Notes: generated from the sequence alone by a model not told the origin. 5,269 nucleotides of DNA from Bifidobacterium breve (GCA_943325435.2 CALPPK020000124.1:1-5269); one strand, 5' to 3'. Positions 1 to 4,914 are shown, counted from the first letter of the stretch. Made by a program: numbers and translations.

Positions 1-729
1 GCTCGTACATCACCAGATGACGTGAAGCATCGCGGTATTACGTTCCTTCTTGTTGACATGCGTCAAAAAGGTGTAGAAGTACGCCCCATCAAGATGATGT
101 CAGGCGATTCTGAATTCAACGAAGTGTTCTTTACAGATGCACGTTGTCCGAAAGAAAACGTTGTTGGTGAAGTTAATGGCGGCTGGATGGTCGCAATGAC
201 ACTTCTTGGTAACGAGCGTGGAGCTGGTGCAGTTGTTTCTGGTATCTCATTCCGTGGCGAACTCGACAAGCTCACTCGTTTGGCAACAGACAAGGGACTG
301 ACCAAAGACCCGCATATCCGCCAGCGTCTTGCCCAGGCTCATATCAAAGTAGAGATCATGCGTTTCCTCGGATACCGCGCGCTTACTGCATTCCTGAACG
401 GCAATCAGCCTGGACCAGAAGCATCAATTGGCAAATTGTGGTGGAGCGAATATCACAAGGAAGTAACAGAACTTGCTGTTGACATTCTTGGTGCTGATGC
501 ACTTGTCCCAGTTGGTCAAACTCCTCACACGGCTTTCACTACTGACTCACCAGGCTCACCAAACGACAGTGCGAACTGGATTGGTGTGTTCCTTAATGCA
601 CGCGCCGGAACCATTTACGCAGGTACCAGCCAAGTACAACGCGGCATTGTGGGCGAACAAGTTCTCGGTCTTCCGAAAGAGCCACGCGCTGACGGCGGCC
701 CATGGAAGAACATTCCCGGCCACGGCTGA
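1..729 (+). CDS. acyl-CoA dehydrogenase, C-terminal part (5' end outside window)
   Basis: FAD-dependent acyl-CoA dehydrogenase, which would introduce the alpha,beta double bond into an acyl-CoA in the cytoplasm. The reading frame is open from base 1, so the gene starts upstream; the GTG at 22 is an internal Val, not a start. The 242 visible residues cover the end of the middle beta domain (KHRGITFLLVDM, then SGDSEFNEVFF, VVGEVNGGW) and the C-terminal helical domain ending in VGEQVLGLPKEPR. The N-terminal helical domain, roughly 150 residues in this family, is missing because of the window edge. The C-terminal motif reads IYAGTSQVQR: the position that carries the catalytic Glu in MCAD-type enzymes (YEGT) is Ala (codon 619-621). 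A Glu is present in NERG (codon 214-216), the helix position used as base by isovaleryl- and long-chain dehydrogenases. That assignment is inferred from motif alignment by eye. Substrate cannot be told. Family call is firm. Confidence 0.95.
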   Translation, partial: ARTSPDDVKHRGITFLLVDMRQKGVEVRPIKMMSGDSEFNEVFFTDARCPKENVVGEVNGGWMVAMTLLGNERGAGAVVSGISFRGELDKLTRLATDKGLTKDPHIRQRLAQAHIKVEIMRFLGYRALTAFLNGNQPGPEASIGKLWWSEYHKEVTELAVDILGADALVPVGQTPHTAFTTDSPGSPNDSANWIGVFLNARAGTIYAGTSQVQRGIVGEQVLGLPKEPRADGGPWKNIPGHG

Positions 730-747
730 TACTGCCCAAAAAATGCA

Positions 748-780
748 GTGGATTATGACTCGATAATGAGTCGACTCCAC
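748..780. repeat. two-tier inverted repeat between acyl-CoA dehydrogenase and nitroreductase genes
   Basis: Outer arms GTGGA (748-752) and TCCAC (776-780) enclose inner arms GACTC (757-761) and GAGTC (768-772) around a GATAAT loop. In RNA this would fold as a 10-bp hairpin interrupted by an internal loop. A further GACTC at 773-777 could compete for GAGTC. No T-run follows, so it is not a normal rho-independent terminator. It could be a processing or attenuation hairpin or an operator. Structure seen; role unknown. Confidence 0.45.
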
Positions 781-805
781 AGACGCCCTACCGTTTCAAT
801 TGAGA

Positions 806-811
806 AAAGGA
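806..811 (+). promoter_or_regulatory. ribosome binding site of the nitroreductase gene
   Basis: AAAGGA lies 6 nt before the ATG at 818. This fixes the start at 818 and excludes the in-frame TTG at 800, which sits upstream of and overlaps this site. Confidence 0.75.
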
Positions 812-817
812 ATACTC

Positions 818-1516
818 ATGGCTGATAATCAAAACTCCCCAACAGATTTCGAGACAGTGGTGCATGAGCGCCGCAGTATCCGTGGCTACAAGAAGCAACC
901 GGTCCCTCGTGCTCTTCTTGAAGAAGTCATTGAACTCGCAAAGCGCGCACCATCATCAATGAACACACAACCGTGGCATTACCACGTTGTCACTGGTGAA
1001 CCACTTGAACACATTCGCAAAGGCAACACCGAGCGCATGATGTCGGGTTCAAAAGTTGATCGTGAAATCAAAATGAACCACGGCTATGAAGGCCCACACC
1101 GTGATCGTCAAGTTGAAATTGCCATTCAGCTTTTCGAAGCTATGGGAATTGAACGCGATGACAAAGCTCGCCGCCAAGATTGGGTGATGCGCGGCTTCCG
1201 TCAGTTCGACGCGCCAGTTTCAATCGTGATCACACTTGATAAGGCACTTGAACACGACACCATCGCACACTTCGATTGTGGTGCAGCAACGTATGGCCTT
1301 GTTCTTGCAGCATGGTCTAAAGGTCTTGGTTCTGTAATCAACGGTCAAGGAATCATGCAGTCACAGGTTGTTCGTGAACACGCAAACATTCCTGAAGATC
1401 AAGTCATCATGACCTGTGTTGCAATGGGCTTTCCCGATGAAGAATTCGTAGCAAACGACGTGCGTTCACGTCGCGCACCAAATGATGCAATGGCATCATT
1501 TGTCGGTTTCGACTAG
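818..1516 (+). CDS. nitroreductase family FMN-dependent oxidoreductase
   Basis: Flavoprotein of the nitroreductase family, expected to be a cytoplasmic homodimer that uses NAD(P)H to reduce nitro-aromatics, quinones or similar acceptors; the natural substrate is unknown. The 232-residue product has the expected length. The N-terminal ERRSIRGY (residues 17-24) is the FMN-phosphate binding motif, and APSSMNTQPWH (44-54) is the second flavin-contacting segment. DAPVSIVIT (131-139) begins the central strand. DCGAATYGLVLAAWSKGLGS (153-172) is the dimer-core helix and glycine loop. The C-terminal RAPNDAMASFVGF resembles the tail of actinobacterial members. Residues 70-125 form a charged insertion between the first flavin segment and the core strand, commonly the variable substrate-side region. 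The start at 818 is supported by the upstream Shine-Dalgarno. The gene follows the acyl-CoA dehydrogenase by 88 bp on the same strand and may be co-transcribed. Family call firm, substrate unassigned. Confidence 0.93.
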   Translation: MADNQNSPTDFETVVHERRSIRGYKKQPVPRALLEEVIELAKRAPSSMNTQPWHYHVVTGEPLEHIRKGNTERMMSGSKVDREIKMNHGYEGPHRDRQVEIAIQLFEAMGIERDDKARRQDWVMRGFRQFDAPVSIVITLDKALEHDTIAHFDCGAATYGLVLAAWSKGLGSVINGQGIMQSQVVREHANIPEDQVIMTCVAMGFPDEEFVANDVRSRRAPNDAMASFVGFD

Positions 1517-1527
1517 CTACTTCCGAC

Positions 1528-1866
1528 TTAGAGCGAAGAAATATTCTGGTTCAGTTGAATCAGTAAGACAATGATTGCGGCTGACACTGTAAGTACGCCG
1601 CCGATGATTACTTTCAAGGTGCCGTTGATACGGGTGAGTTCTTTTTCGATATTGCCGATCCGGTAATTGATCGGCTCAAAATCCTGTTTGCGGGCGACGT
1701 CCGACCAGCCTGAGGGTGGCAGGTGTTCCATAAGTATGTTTGCCACGTCATCTCCTAGGTGTGATCGCAGTCCGAGCTGCATGTCGAATCGTTGTGCTTC
1801 GCTAATTGTCAGAGTAGCCCTTCTGGATTCAGTTTTTATGAGGAGGCAAGATATTCGGTGATCCAC
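1528..1866 (-). CDS. small actinobacterial-type hypothetical protein with C-terminal membrane helix
   Basis: Function not recognised. The product looks like short actinobacterial proteins that open with TxxEAQRF, carry MEHLPPxGWxDVA in the middle and end in a single membrane helix. Numbered from the GTG at 1866: a helical N-terminal part (20-48), the MEHLPPSGWSDVA motif (46-58), a charged amphipathic helix that could be a short coiled coil (60-83), and a hydrophobic segment (84-105) suited to one membrane span, so most of the protein probably faces the cytoplasm. The right boundary given is the first standard start codon (GTG 1866), but it has no Shine-Dalgarno, overlaps the upstream gene by 31 bp and adds 18 residues that look untypical. 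A CTG at 1812 preceded by AGAAGG fits better and would give 94 residues. The gene converges on the nitroreductase gene with 11 bp between stops. Gene call good, start uncertain. Confidence 0.75.
   Translation of the reverse strand: MDHRISCLLIKTESRRATLTISEAQRFDMQLGLRSHLGDDVANILMEHLPPSGWSDVARKQDFEPINYRIGNIEKELTRINGTLKVIIGGVLTVSAAIIVLLIQLNQNISSL
1819..1824 (-). promoter_or_regulatory. candidate ribosome binding site in front of a CTG start
   Basis: On the - strand AGAAGG (1824-1819) is followed after 6 nt by CTG (1812-1810), which opens the segment L-T-I-S-E-A-Q-R-F. The upstream gene stops at 1836, so translation from 1812 would leave a 23-nt gap, normal inside an operon. Neither the GTG at 1866 nor the ATG at 1782 has a comparable site. 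Confidence 0.45.
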
Positions 1867-2207
1867 TCAGCAAAGTCTGCGGTGCGGCCGTGGAAACGCT
1901 CAAGTTCATCTTTGATCAGAATGACTTTCAACCCTTCCGTAGTGCGTTGCAATACTGCAGGAAACTGACCGGCGAGCGCAGCGATGACATCGTCAGGTGC
2001 ATCATCTCGGTGAACGAGTCGAAAGGGAATAGTGAGTGACTCGGCACACTGTCTCCATTCGGACTTCTGTGTAAAGAGGCCGTGAGTTAGTTCGCATAGT
2101 GAACAATGAGTAATGCCCAGACGGGCACCAACCCAATATGAGATCTCGCCCAACAGTGTGGAGTCTGCGTCATAGACCCCGATGAGTTCTGTGATGTTAG
2201 ATGTCAT
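1836..2207 (-). CDS. hypothetical protein with His-Cys-x-x-Cys-x3-His cluster
   Basis: Function not recognised; it resembles small actinobacterial hypothetical proteins that begin GVYDADxxLxGE. The 123-residue product has no signal peptide or membrane segment and should be cytoplasmic. Visible parts are a first strand and turn, LIGVYDAD (8-15); an aromatic helix ending in THCSLCELTHG (33-43), which puts H34, C35, C38 and H42 close together; IPFRLVHRDDAPDDV (60-74); and a C-terminal half with FPAVL (82-86), LKVILIKDELERF (93-105) and a terminal helix. Clustered Cys and His could bind a metal or act as a redox pair; this is inference. The YDAD start recalls the DCC/DUF393 family, but the cysteines are not at the DCC positions. 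The start is the first ATG; only a weak GAGG (2222-2219) lies 11 nt upstream. It is the first gene of a probable two-gene unit with the small membrane protein, separated by a terminator from the fasciclin gene. Confidence 0.8.
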   Translation of the reverse strand: MTSNITELIGVYDADSTLLGEISYWVGARLGITHCSLCELTHGLFTQKSEWRQCAESLTIPFRLVHRDDAPDDVIAALAGQFPAVLQRTTEGLKVILIKDELERFHGRTADFAEWITEYLASS

Positions 2208-2235
2208 GTGTACGCGAGCCTCGTGGTACTTGGAT

Positions 2236-2278
2236 AAAAAAATAGAGTCGGTAAGAGGATCCCCTTACCGACTCTATT
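2236..2278 (-). terminator. rho-independent terminator of the fasciclin lipoprotein gene
   Basis: A perfect 15-bp stem (arms 2241-2255 and 2264-2278, AATAGAGTCGGTAAG and its complement) closes an 8-nt loop. Read on the - strand it is followed at once by seven T (2242-2236). It begins 13 nt after the fasciclin stop codon. It should also insulate the downstream hypothetical gene pair, whose ATG lies only 29 nt beyond the T-run. That pair therefore needs a promoter inside or very close to the terminator, or lives on read-through. Confidence 0.92.
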
Positions 2279-2291
2279 CGTTAGTTTTTAT

Positions 2292-2840
2292 CTAGAGTGA
2301 TGCAACATCAATTGATGCAGGTACGAGAACCGCATCGATGACGTGGATGACTCCGTTTGATGCTGGAACATCGGTTGCTGTCACATTGGCTGTGTTCACT
2401 TTGACACCACCCTCTGTTGTTACGGCAAAGGTTGAACCTTCAAGTGTGGTGACATCGCCTGCAGCAACGTCAGCCGCCATTACTTTTGCTGCCACAACGT
2501 GGTAGGTGAGAATCTTTGTGAGAACTTCTTTGTTTTCTGGAAGCAGAAGCTTCTCAAGAAGTCCAGCTGGCAACGCTTCGAACGCTGCATTTGTCGGGGC
2601 GAAAACCGTGAGAGGTCCTTCTCCTGAAAGTGCATCACCAAGGCCAGCTGCAGTTACTGCAGCAACCAAAGTTGAGAAGTCGGCATTGCCCTGAGCAACT
2701 TCAACGATGTTGCCTACCTCTTTAGTCATTTCGGTTTCGTCAGCTGCAGCGACAGTGGTGTCAGCAGTTGACCCATCTGTTCCACAGGCAGTAAGCAACA
2801 GAACTGATGCTGCAGCCATAGCGATAATTGTTTTTTTCAT
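2292..2840 (-). CDS. fasciclin (FAS1) domain lipoprotein
   Basis: Exported single-FAS1-domain protein, expected to be lipid-anchored on the outer face of the membrane and to work in adhesion or envelope interactions; the family includes mycobacterial MPT70/MPT83. The 182-residue product starts with MKKTIIAMAAASVLLLTAC, a lipoprotein signal with the lipobox Cys at residue 19, followed by a Ser/Thr/Asp-rich linker (20-42). The FAS1 domain spans about 43-182: conserved H1 region GPLTVFAPTNAAFEALP (75-91), YHVV (113-116), and H2 region NGVIHVIDAVLVP (162-174). The ATG at 2840 is chosen because the signal peptide begins there and AGGAG stands 7 nt upstream; the longer GTG-initiated frame from 2870 would place ten polar residues before it. 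The gene is probably monocistronic: a strong terminator follows and a 212-bp gap separates it from the exported-protein gene upstream. Biological partner unknown. Confidence 0.95.
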   Translation of the reverse strand: MKKTIIAMAAASVLLLTACGTDGSTADTTVAAADETEMTKEVGNIVEVAQGNADFSTLVAAVTAAGLGDALSGEGPLTVFAPTNAAFEALPAGLLEKLLLPENKEVLTKILTYHVVAAKVMAADVAAGDVTTLEGSTFAVTTEGGVKVNTANVTATDVPASNGVIHVIDAVLVPASIDVASL

Positions 2841-2847
2841 GTTTTCA

Positions 2848-2852
2848 CTCCT
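2848..2852 (-). promoter_or_regulatory. ribosome binding site of the fasciclin gene
   Basis: AGGAG on the - strand (2852-2848), 7 nt before the ATG at 2840. It decides the start in favour of 2840 over the upstream in-frame GTG at 2870. Confidence 0.8.
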
Positions 2853-2866
2853 GTGAACTTTGTTGC

Positions 2867-2886
2867 CCAACCGGTCAGTTGGTCAG
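2867..2886. promoter_or_regulatory. overlapping dyad and direct repeat in the fasciclin leader
   Basis: On the + strand CCAAC (2867-2871) and GTTGG (2878-2882) form an inverted repeat. GGTCAG occurs twice (2873-2878 and 2881-2886) with an 8-bp period. The element sits 27-46 bp upstream of the fasciclin ATG, where an operator or leader hairpin could act. No convincing -35/-10 pair was found nearby. Role is a guess. Confidence 0.25.
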
Positions 2887-2949
2887 CACAGAAAATAACT
2901 CAGAATTGGAGGAAATTTTCGTCGCCCCAGCCGTTTTTCGTCACATTTC

Positions 2950-2995
2950 CGCATGCCCGTTCAGACGGGACACGGCTGAATTCTGCCTGCATGCG
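2950..2995. repeat. nested inverted repeat between exported-protein and fasciclin genes
   Basis: Outer arms CGCATGC (2950-2956) and GCATGCG (2989-2995) enclose an inner hairpin CCCGT-TCAG-ACGGG (2956-2969). Beside it, GACCC (2995-2999) and GGGTC (3007-3011) can form a third stem. No T-run follows on the - strand, so this is not a typical terminator for the exported-protein gene. It may be a 3' stabilising structure of that mRNA or part of the fasciclin control region. Confidence 0.35.
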
Positions 2996-3052
2996 ACCCT
3001 TTGCGTGGGTCCACGGTCGGCCGTTTAGCTTTTCGGTTGTTTAACTATTTGT

Positions 3053-4378
3053 TCATTTAAGAACTTGAGAAACCCGCTGCACAACTTTTTTCTTGCCGAC
3101 AGTGCAAGTGATCGTTAACGAGGCTTTTTTAGTGGCGGCGAGTTTTAATTTCGTGCGCAAAGTTGCAGTTGTGAGGGAAGTACTGATTAGACCTGTCGAA
3201 CTGCTCTTCGCGCCCTTCACCAATGTGATGTTGCGTGAACCGGATTTTCCGGTTATGGAGCATGTTGCTTTGCGAGCCTTGGAAACCGTGTACGAGAGTT
3301 TCTTATTAGTTGACGAGGTCGTTGATTTAGTTGGTGATGCATTCGGCTTGAACCGCAGAGATAGCGAAGACTTTGGCTTGGCGACAGAACTGGCCAATTT
3401 CAACACAGGCCGTTTGTAGCGAGCACTGGCCGAAGCAGCCAAGACAGTACCGTCGGCTTCAAAGGGCATGTCAATAAGCAAAGCAGGCAAGATGCGCACG
3501 TCGGTTTGTATTCCAGAACCAGTTGCTCCTTCGAAGGCGTTTGTTCCGCCTGTGACTGTAATTTCTGACGTCACTGTGTAACTGACGCAGATGACTTTTG
3601 TGAACCCTTCTTTGCAATTCCAAGCAACGCTTGCTTGCGTCTTTGGCAAGTTGCCAAAGTTTTGAGCAATGGTTCCCGAGAGCTCTCCAGTGGTTCCCAA
3701 CGTGAGTTTCCAGGTGCAGCTACGAGTGCCGCCAAAACCAAGAGTCCAAGGCCAAGCCTTTGTTTGGGGCTGCACCATTAACATTCGCCCTTGGCTATCA
3801 ACGTTGGCGTCAGGATTCGTCGTTGGAATTGTCATCGTGTAGACAAAATCTGTAGACATCTTGAATTCAGTCGTGCAGGTGGTGGCGAATGAACCAGCTC
3901 CAAATTTGGATGAGGTAACAGGAAACGAAGTTGCCGTATTGCTCTCCTTTGACGTAAAAGGAAAACTGCAGTTCTGTTTCGATGGATTAACGGGCGCCCA
4001 AGTTGCACGTGGACTGGTGTTTAGCCATGCACTTACCTGGCTGTTGATCTCATTTATACGGTCCATGTAAAAGTCGCGGTTGAAAGCAGTTGTTGCCCCA
4101 GCGGGATCAGTGCACTTAAAAGTTGCACCGTTGAGTTCCACAGCATCGTCGTAACCCTCGTCTTTTCGGGTGAGAACTACGTCGCACAGATTGATGTATG
4201 CCTCATCAATAGTGGTTGAAGTTGCTCCACTAACTGTGGTGCTGCAACCTGCGACAACTGGAGTAGCGATTGGGGTGGTGGTTGAATCCGTCTCCGCTGA
4301 AGCATTCGTACTGAGGGTGATTGCTGTCATAACAACAGTGATAGCCAATATGGCGGAGTTGAACTTCTTTGCTGACAT
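3053..4378 (-). CDS. large exported Ser/Thr/Lys-rich protein of unknown function
   Basis: I do not recognise the family. The 441-residue product begins with a Sec-type signal peptide: MSAKK, a hydrophobic core (9-22) and a likely cleavage site NASA|ET after residue 28. A short Thr/Pro-rich linker follows, then a mature domain (about 43-310) rich in Thr, Ser, Gly and aromatics, probably mostly beta-structure, with Trp-rich spots such as QTKAWPWTLGFGG (205-217). Cysteines are at 45, 65, 89, 137, 168, 221, 255, 264, 373 and 425, ten in all and none in the signal peptide, compatible with five disulfides outside the cell. Residues 320-372 are a basic Ser/Lys/Thr-rich linker. The end (about 373-441) is a small beta-rich domain with two Cys and many Lys, ending VVQRVSQVLK. 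No lipobox, sortase signal or membrane anchor is seen, so it is secreted or bound by charge. The ATG at 4378 has AGGGAG 6 nt upstream. Confidence 0.85.
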   Translation of the reverse strand: MSAKKFNSAILAITVVMTAITLSTNASAETDSTTTPIATPVVAGCSTTVSGATSTTIDEAYINLCDVVLTRKDEGYDDAVELNGATFKCTDPAGATTAFNRDFYMDRINEINSQVSAWLNTSPRATWAPVNPSKQNCSFPFTSKESNTATSFPVTSSKFGAGSFATTCTTEFKMSTDFVYTMTIPTTNPDANVDSQGRMLMVQPQTKAWPWTLGFGGTRSCTWKLTLGTTGELSGTIAQNFGNLPKTQASVAWNCKEGFTKVICVSYTVTSEITVTGGTNAFEGATGSGIQTDVRILPALLIDMPFEADGTVLAASASARYKRPVLKLASSVAKPKSSLSLRFKPNASPTKSTTSSTNKKLSYTVSKARKATCSITGKSGSRNITLVKGAKSSSTGLISTSLTTATLRTKLKLAATKKASLTITCTVGKKKVVQRVSQVLK

Positions 4379-4384
4379 GACATG

Positions 4385-4390
4385 CTCCCT
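4385..4390 (-). promoter_or_regulatory. ribosome binding site of the exported-protein gene
   Basis: AGGGAG on the - strand (4390-4385), 6 nt before the ATG at 4378. It supports this start, which also yields a proper signal peptide. Confidence 0.8.
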
Positions 4391-4410
4391 AAACGACGTG
4401 ACTCAAGTAA

Positions 4411-4433
4411 TAGGGAACCCTACTTCAGTAGGG
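4411..4433. promoter_or_regulatory. alternating TAGGG/CCCTA/TAGGG dyads in the exported-protein leader
   Basis: TAGGG (4411-4415), CCCTA (4418-4422) and TAGGG (4429-4433) lie in series. The middle block can pair with either neighbour: TAGGG-AA-CCCTA on the left, or the longer CCCTAC-TTCA-GTAGGG on the right. The element is 33-55 bp upstream of the exported-protein ATG. It could be a repressor site or a two-state leader structure; the 2-nt left loop makes an RNA switch less likely than a DNA site. Confidence 0.35.
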
Positions 4434-4452
4434 CCTTTGCGATCAGGGGCTG

Positions 4453-4464
4453 GTGTTCCAACAC
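4453..4464. promoter_or_regulatory. 5-2-5 dyad GTGTT-CC-AACAC
   Basis: A perfect 5-bp inverted repeat with a 2-bp centre, 75-86 bp upstream of the exported-protein ATG. It has the same geometry as the TAGGG-AA-CCCTA dyad nearby. A transcription-factor site is possible; nothing else supports it. Confidence 0.25.
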
Positions 4465-4538
4465 GCAGTGCCCAACGGAAGTAACTGCGATGTTCACTTA
4501 TCGAACGGCACAGTAAATGAGCGTCTCCACTTTCCGGA

Positions 4539-4714
4539 TAAATCTGTTTTGACCTTTGGTGAACACATCCGTGCTTACCTAGCGCAGACAGCCTCGCCCG
4601 CCCGCGGCCTAGACAGTCCCACCCCATTTCAGAGAGCCAAAGATCAGTGCTGTGTGCTGGCTGGTACGCAATTCAGATAAATCTCACTGAAGTGGGCTAA
4701 ATCTCTGTGACCTT
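4539..4714 (+). repeat. scattered direct repeat TAAATCT, two copies followed by TGACCTT
   Basis: TAAATCT occurs at 4539-4545, 4678-4684 and 4698-4704. The first and third are followed after 4 and 3 nt by TGACCTT (4550-4556, 4708-4714). The first and second share GATAAATCT. The copies lie only in the gene-free region upstream of the tRNA. They could be binding sites or chance in a moderately AT-rich stretch. Confidence 0.3.
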
Positions 4715-4774
4715 GCTATCGGAATGAATGTTTCCGGTTTGGGTGAACTATCATGAAAAACGGATGTATTCGGC

Positions 4775-4799
4775 ATTCTGGGCGAGTTTCGCTCCGAAT
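4775..4799 (+). repeat. hairpin in the tRNA-Lys 5' leader
   Basis: ATTC (4775-4778) pairs with GAAT (4796-4799), GG with TC using one G-T wobble, and GCGA (4782-4785) with TCGC (4789-4792), with one mismatch and a 3-nt loop. It ends 12 nt before the mature tRNA. It may be part of the precursor removed by RNase P. No T-run follows on either strand. Confidence 0.3.
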
Positions 4800-4811
4800 T
4801 CAGTTCCTTCC

Positions 4812-4887
4812 GCGCCTTTAGCTCAGTCGGTAGAGCAACGGACTTTTAATCCGCAGGTCCTGGGTTCGAGCCCCAGAGGGCGCACCA
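4812..4887 (+). tRNA. tRNA-Lys (anticodon UUU), CCA encoded
   Basis: Full cloverleaf. Acceptor arms are GCGCCTT (4812-4818) and AGGGCGC (4877-4883) with one wobble pair. The D arm is GCTC/GAGC (4821-4836). The anticodon arm is 4838-4854 with loop CTTTTAA and anticodon TTT at 4845-4847. The T arm is CTGGG/CCCAG (4860-4876) with loop TTCGAGC. The discriminator A at 4884 is followed by CCA (4885-4887) in the DNA. The outermost anticodon-stem pair is an A-C mismatch (4838/4854). The UUU anticodon reads AAA and AAG. A crotonase gene starts 38 bp downstream on the same strand. Confidence 0.97.
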
Positions 4888-4895
4888 ATTGGTTG

Positions 4896-4914
4896 CCATA
4901 TATATGGTGACCAT
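4896..4914. promoter_or_regulatory. overlapping palindromes between tRNA-Lys and crotonase gene
   Basis: CCATATATATGG (4896-4907) is a perfect 12-bp palindrome. It overlaps a second dyad, ATGGT-G-ACCAT (4904-4914). The TATATA core could serve as a -10 box, but the matching -35 position falls inside the tRNA 3' end and shows no consensus. An operator, or a short hairpin separating the tRNA from the mRNA, are alternatives. Confidence 0.35.

Larger units (their letters stand above)
4379..4811. other. 433-bp gene-free region between exported-protein gene and tRNA-Lys
   Basis: No convincing protein gene on either strand; the short open frames here have unlikely composition. The stretch holds the - strand leader of the exported-protein gene at its left end, dyads at 4411-4433 and 4453-4464, a GC-rich block around 4582-4620, three copies of TAAATCT, and a hairpin just before the tRNA (4775-4799). 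A tRNA promoter must lie in the right-hand part, but I cannot name a good -35/-10 pair. A small RNA gene cannot be excluded. Confidence 0.6.

Noticed and set aside
8..45. YDAD at the start of the 1836-2207 protein as a DCC/DUF393 thiol oxidoreductase signature
   Set aside because: This refers to the protein encoded at 1836-2207, with residues given here as positions. DCC proteins carry the Cys pair directly after the YDG/YDA motif; here the Cys pair is 20 residues later.
63..305. 80-codon open frame antisense to the acyl-CoA dehydrogenase gene
   Set aside because: It lies fully inside a clearly conserved gene and has no motif of its own.
473..780. Open frames on both strands across the acyl-CoA dehydrogenase 3' end and following gap
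   Set aside because: Frame-shifted or antisense shadows of the conserved gene, without ribosome sites or motifs.
1502..1527. GTCGG/CCGAC inverted repeat at the convergent gene ends as a two-way terminator
   Set aside because: The loop is 16 nt, the stem only 5 bp and no T-run follows on either strand.
2892..2920. TATTTT on the - strand as -10 box of the fasciclin promoter
   Set aside because: No recognisable -35 box at 16-18 bp spacing, so a promoter call is not supported.
2828..3044. Two overlapping + strand frames upstream of the fasciclin gene
   Set aside because: They cover the leader region of the - strand fasciclin gene, have no usable ribosome site and give implausible sequences.
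4403..4680. Open frames on both strands in the gene-free region (4403-4627 - and 4453-4680 +)
   Set aside because: Composition is unlike a protein, with many Arg, Cys and Pro and no motifs; no Shine-Dalgarno; they overlap each other.
4812..4887. tRNA-Lys 3' end as an integration (att) site
   Set aside because: No second copy of the tRNA 3' end, no integrase and no mobile gene in the window.
4728..4910. 60-codon open frame on the + strand containing AQSVEQRTFNPQVLGSSP
   Set aside because: This peptide is the familiar artefact of translating a tRNA gene.
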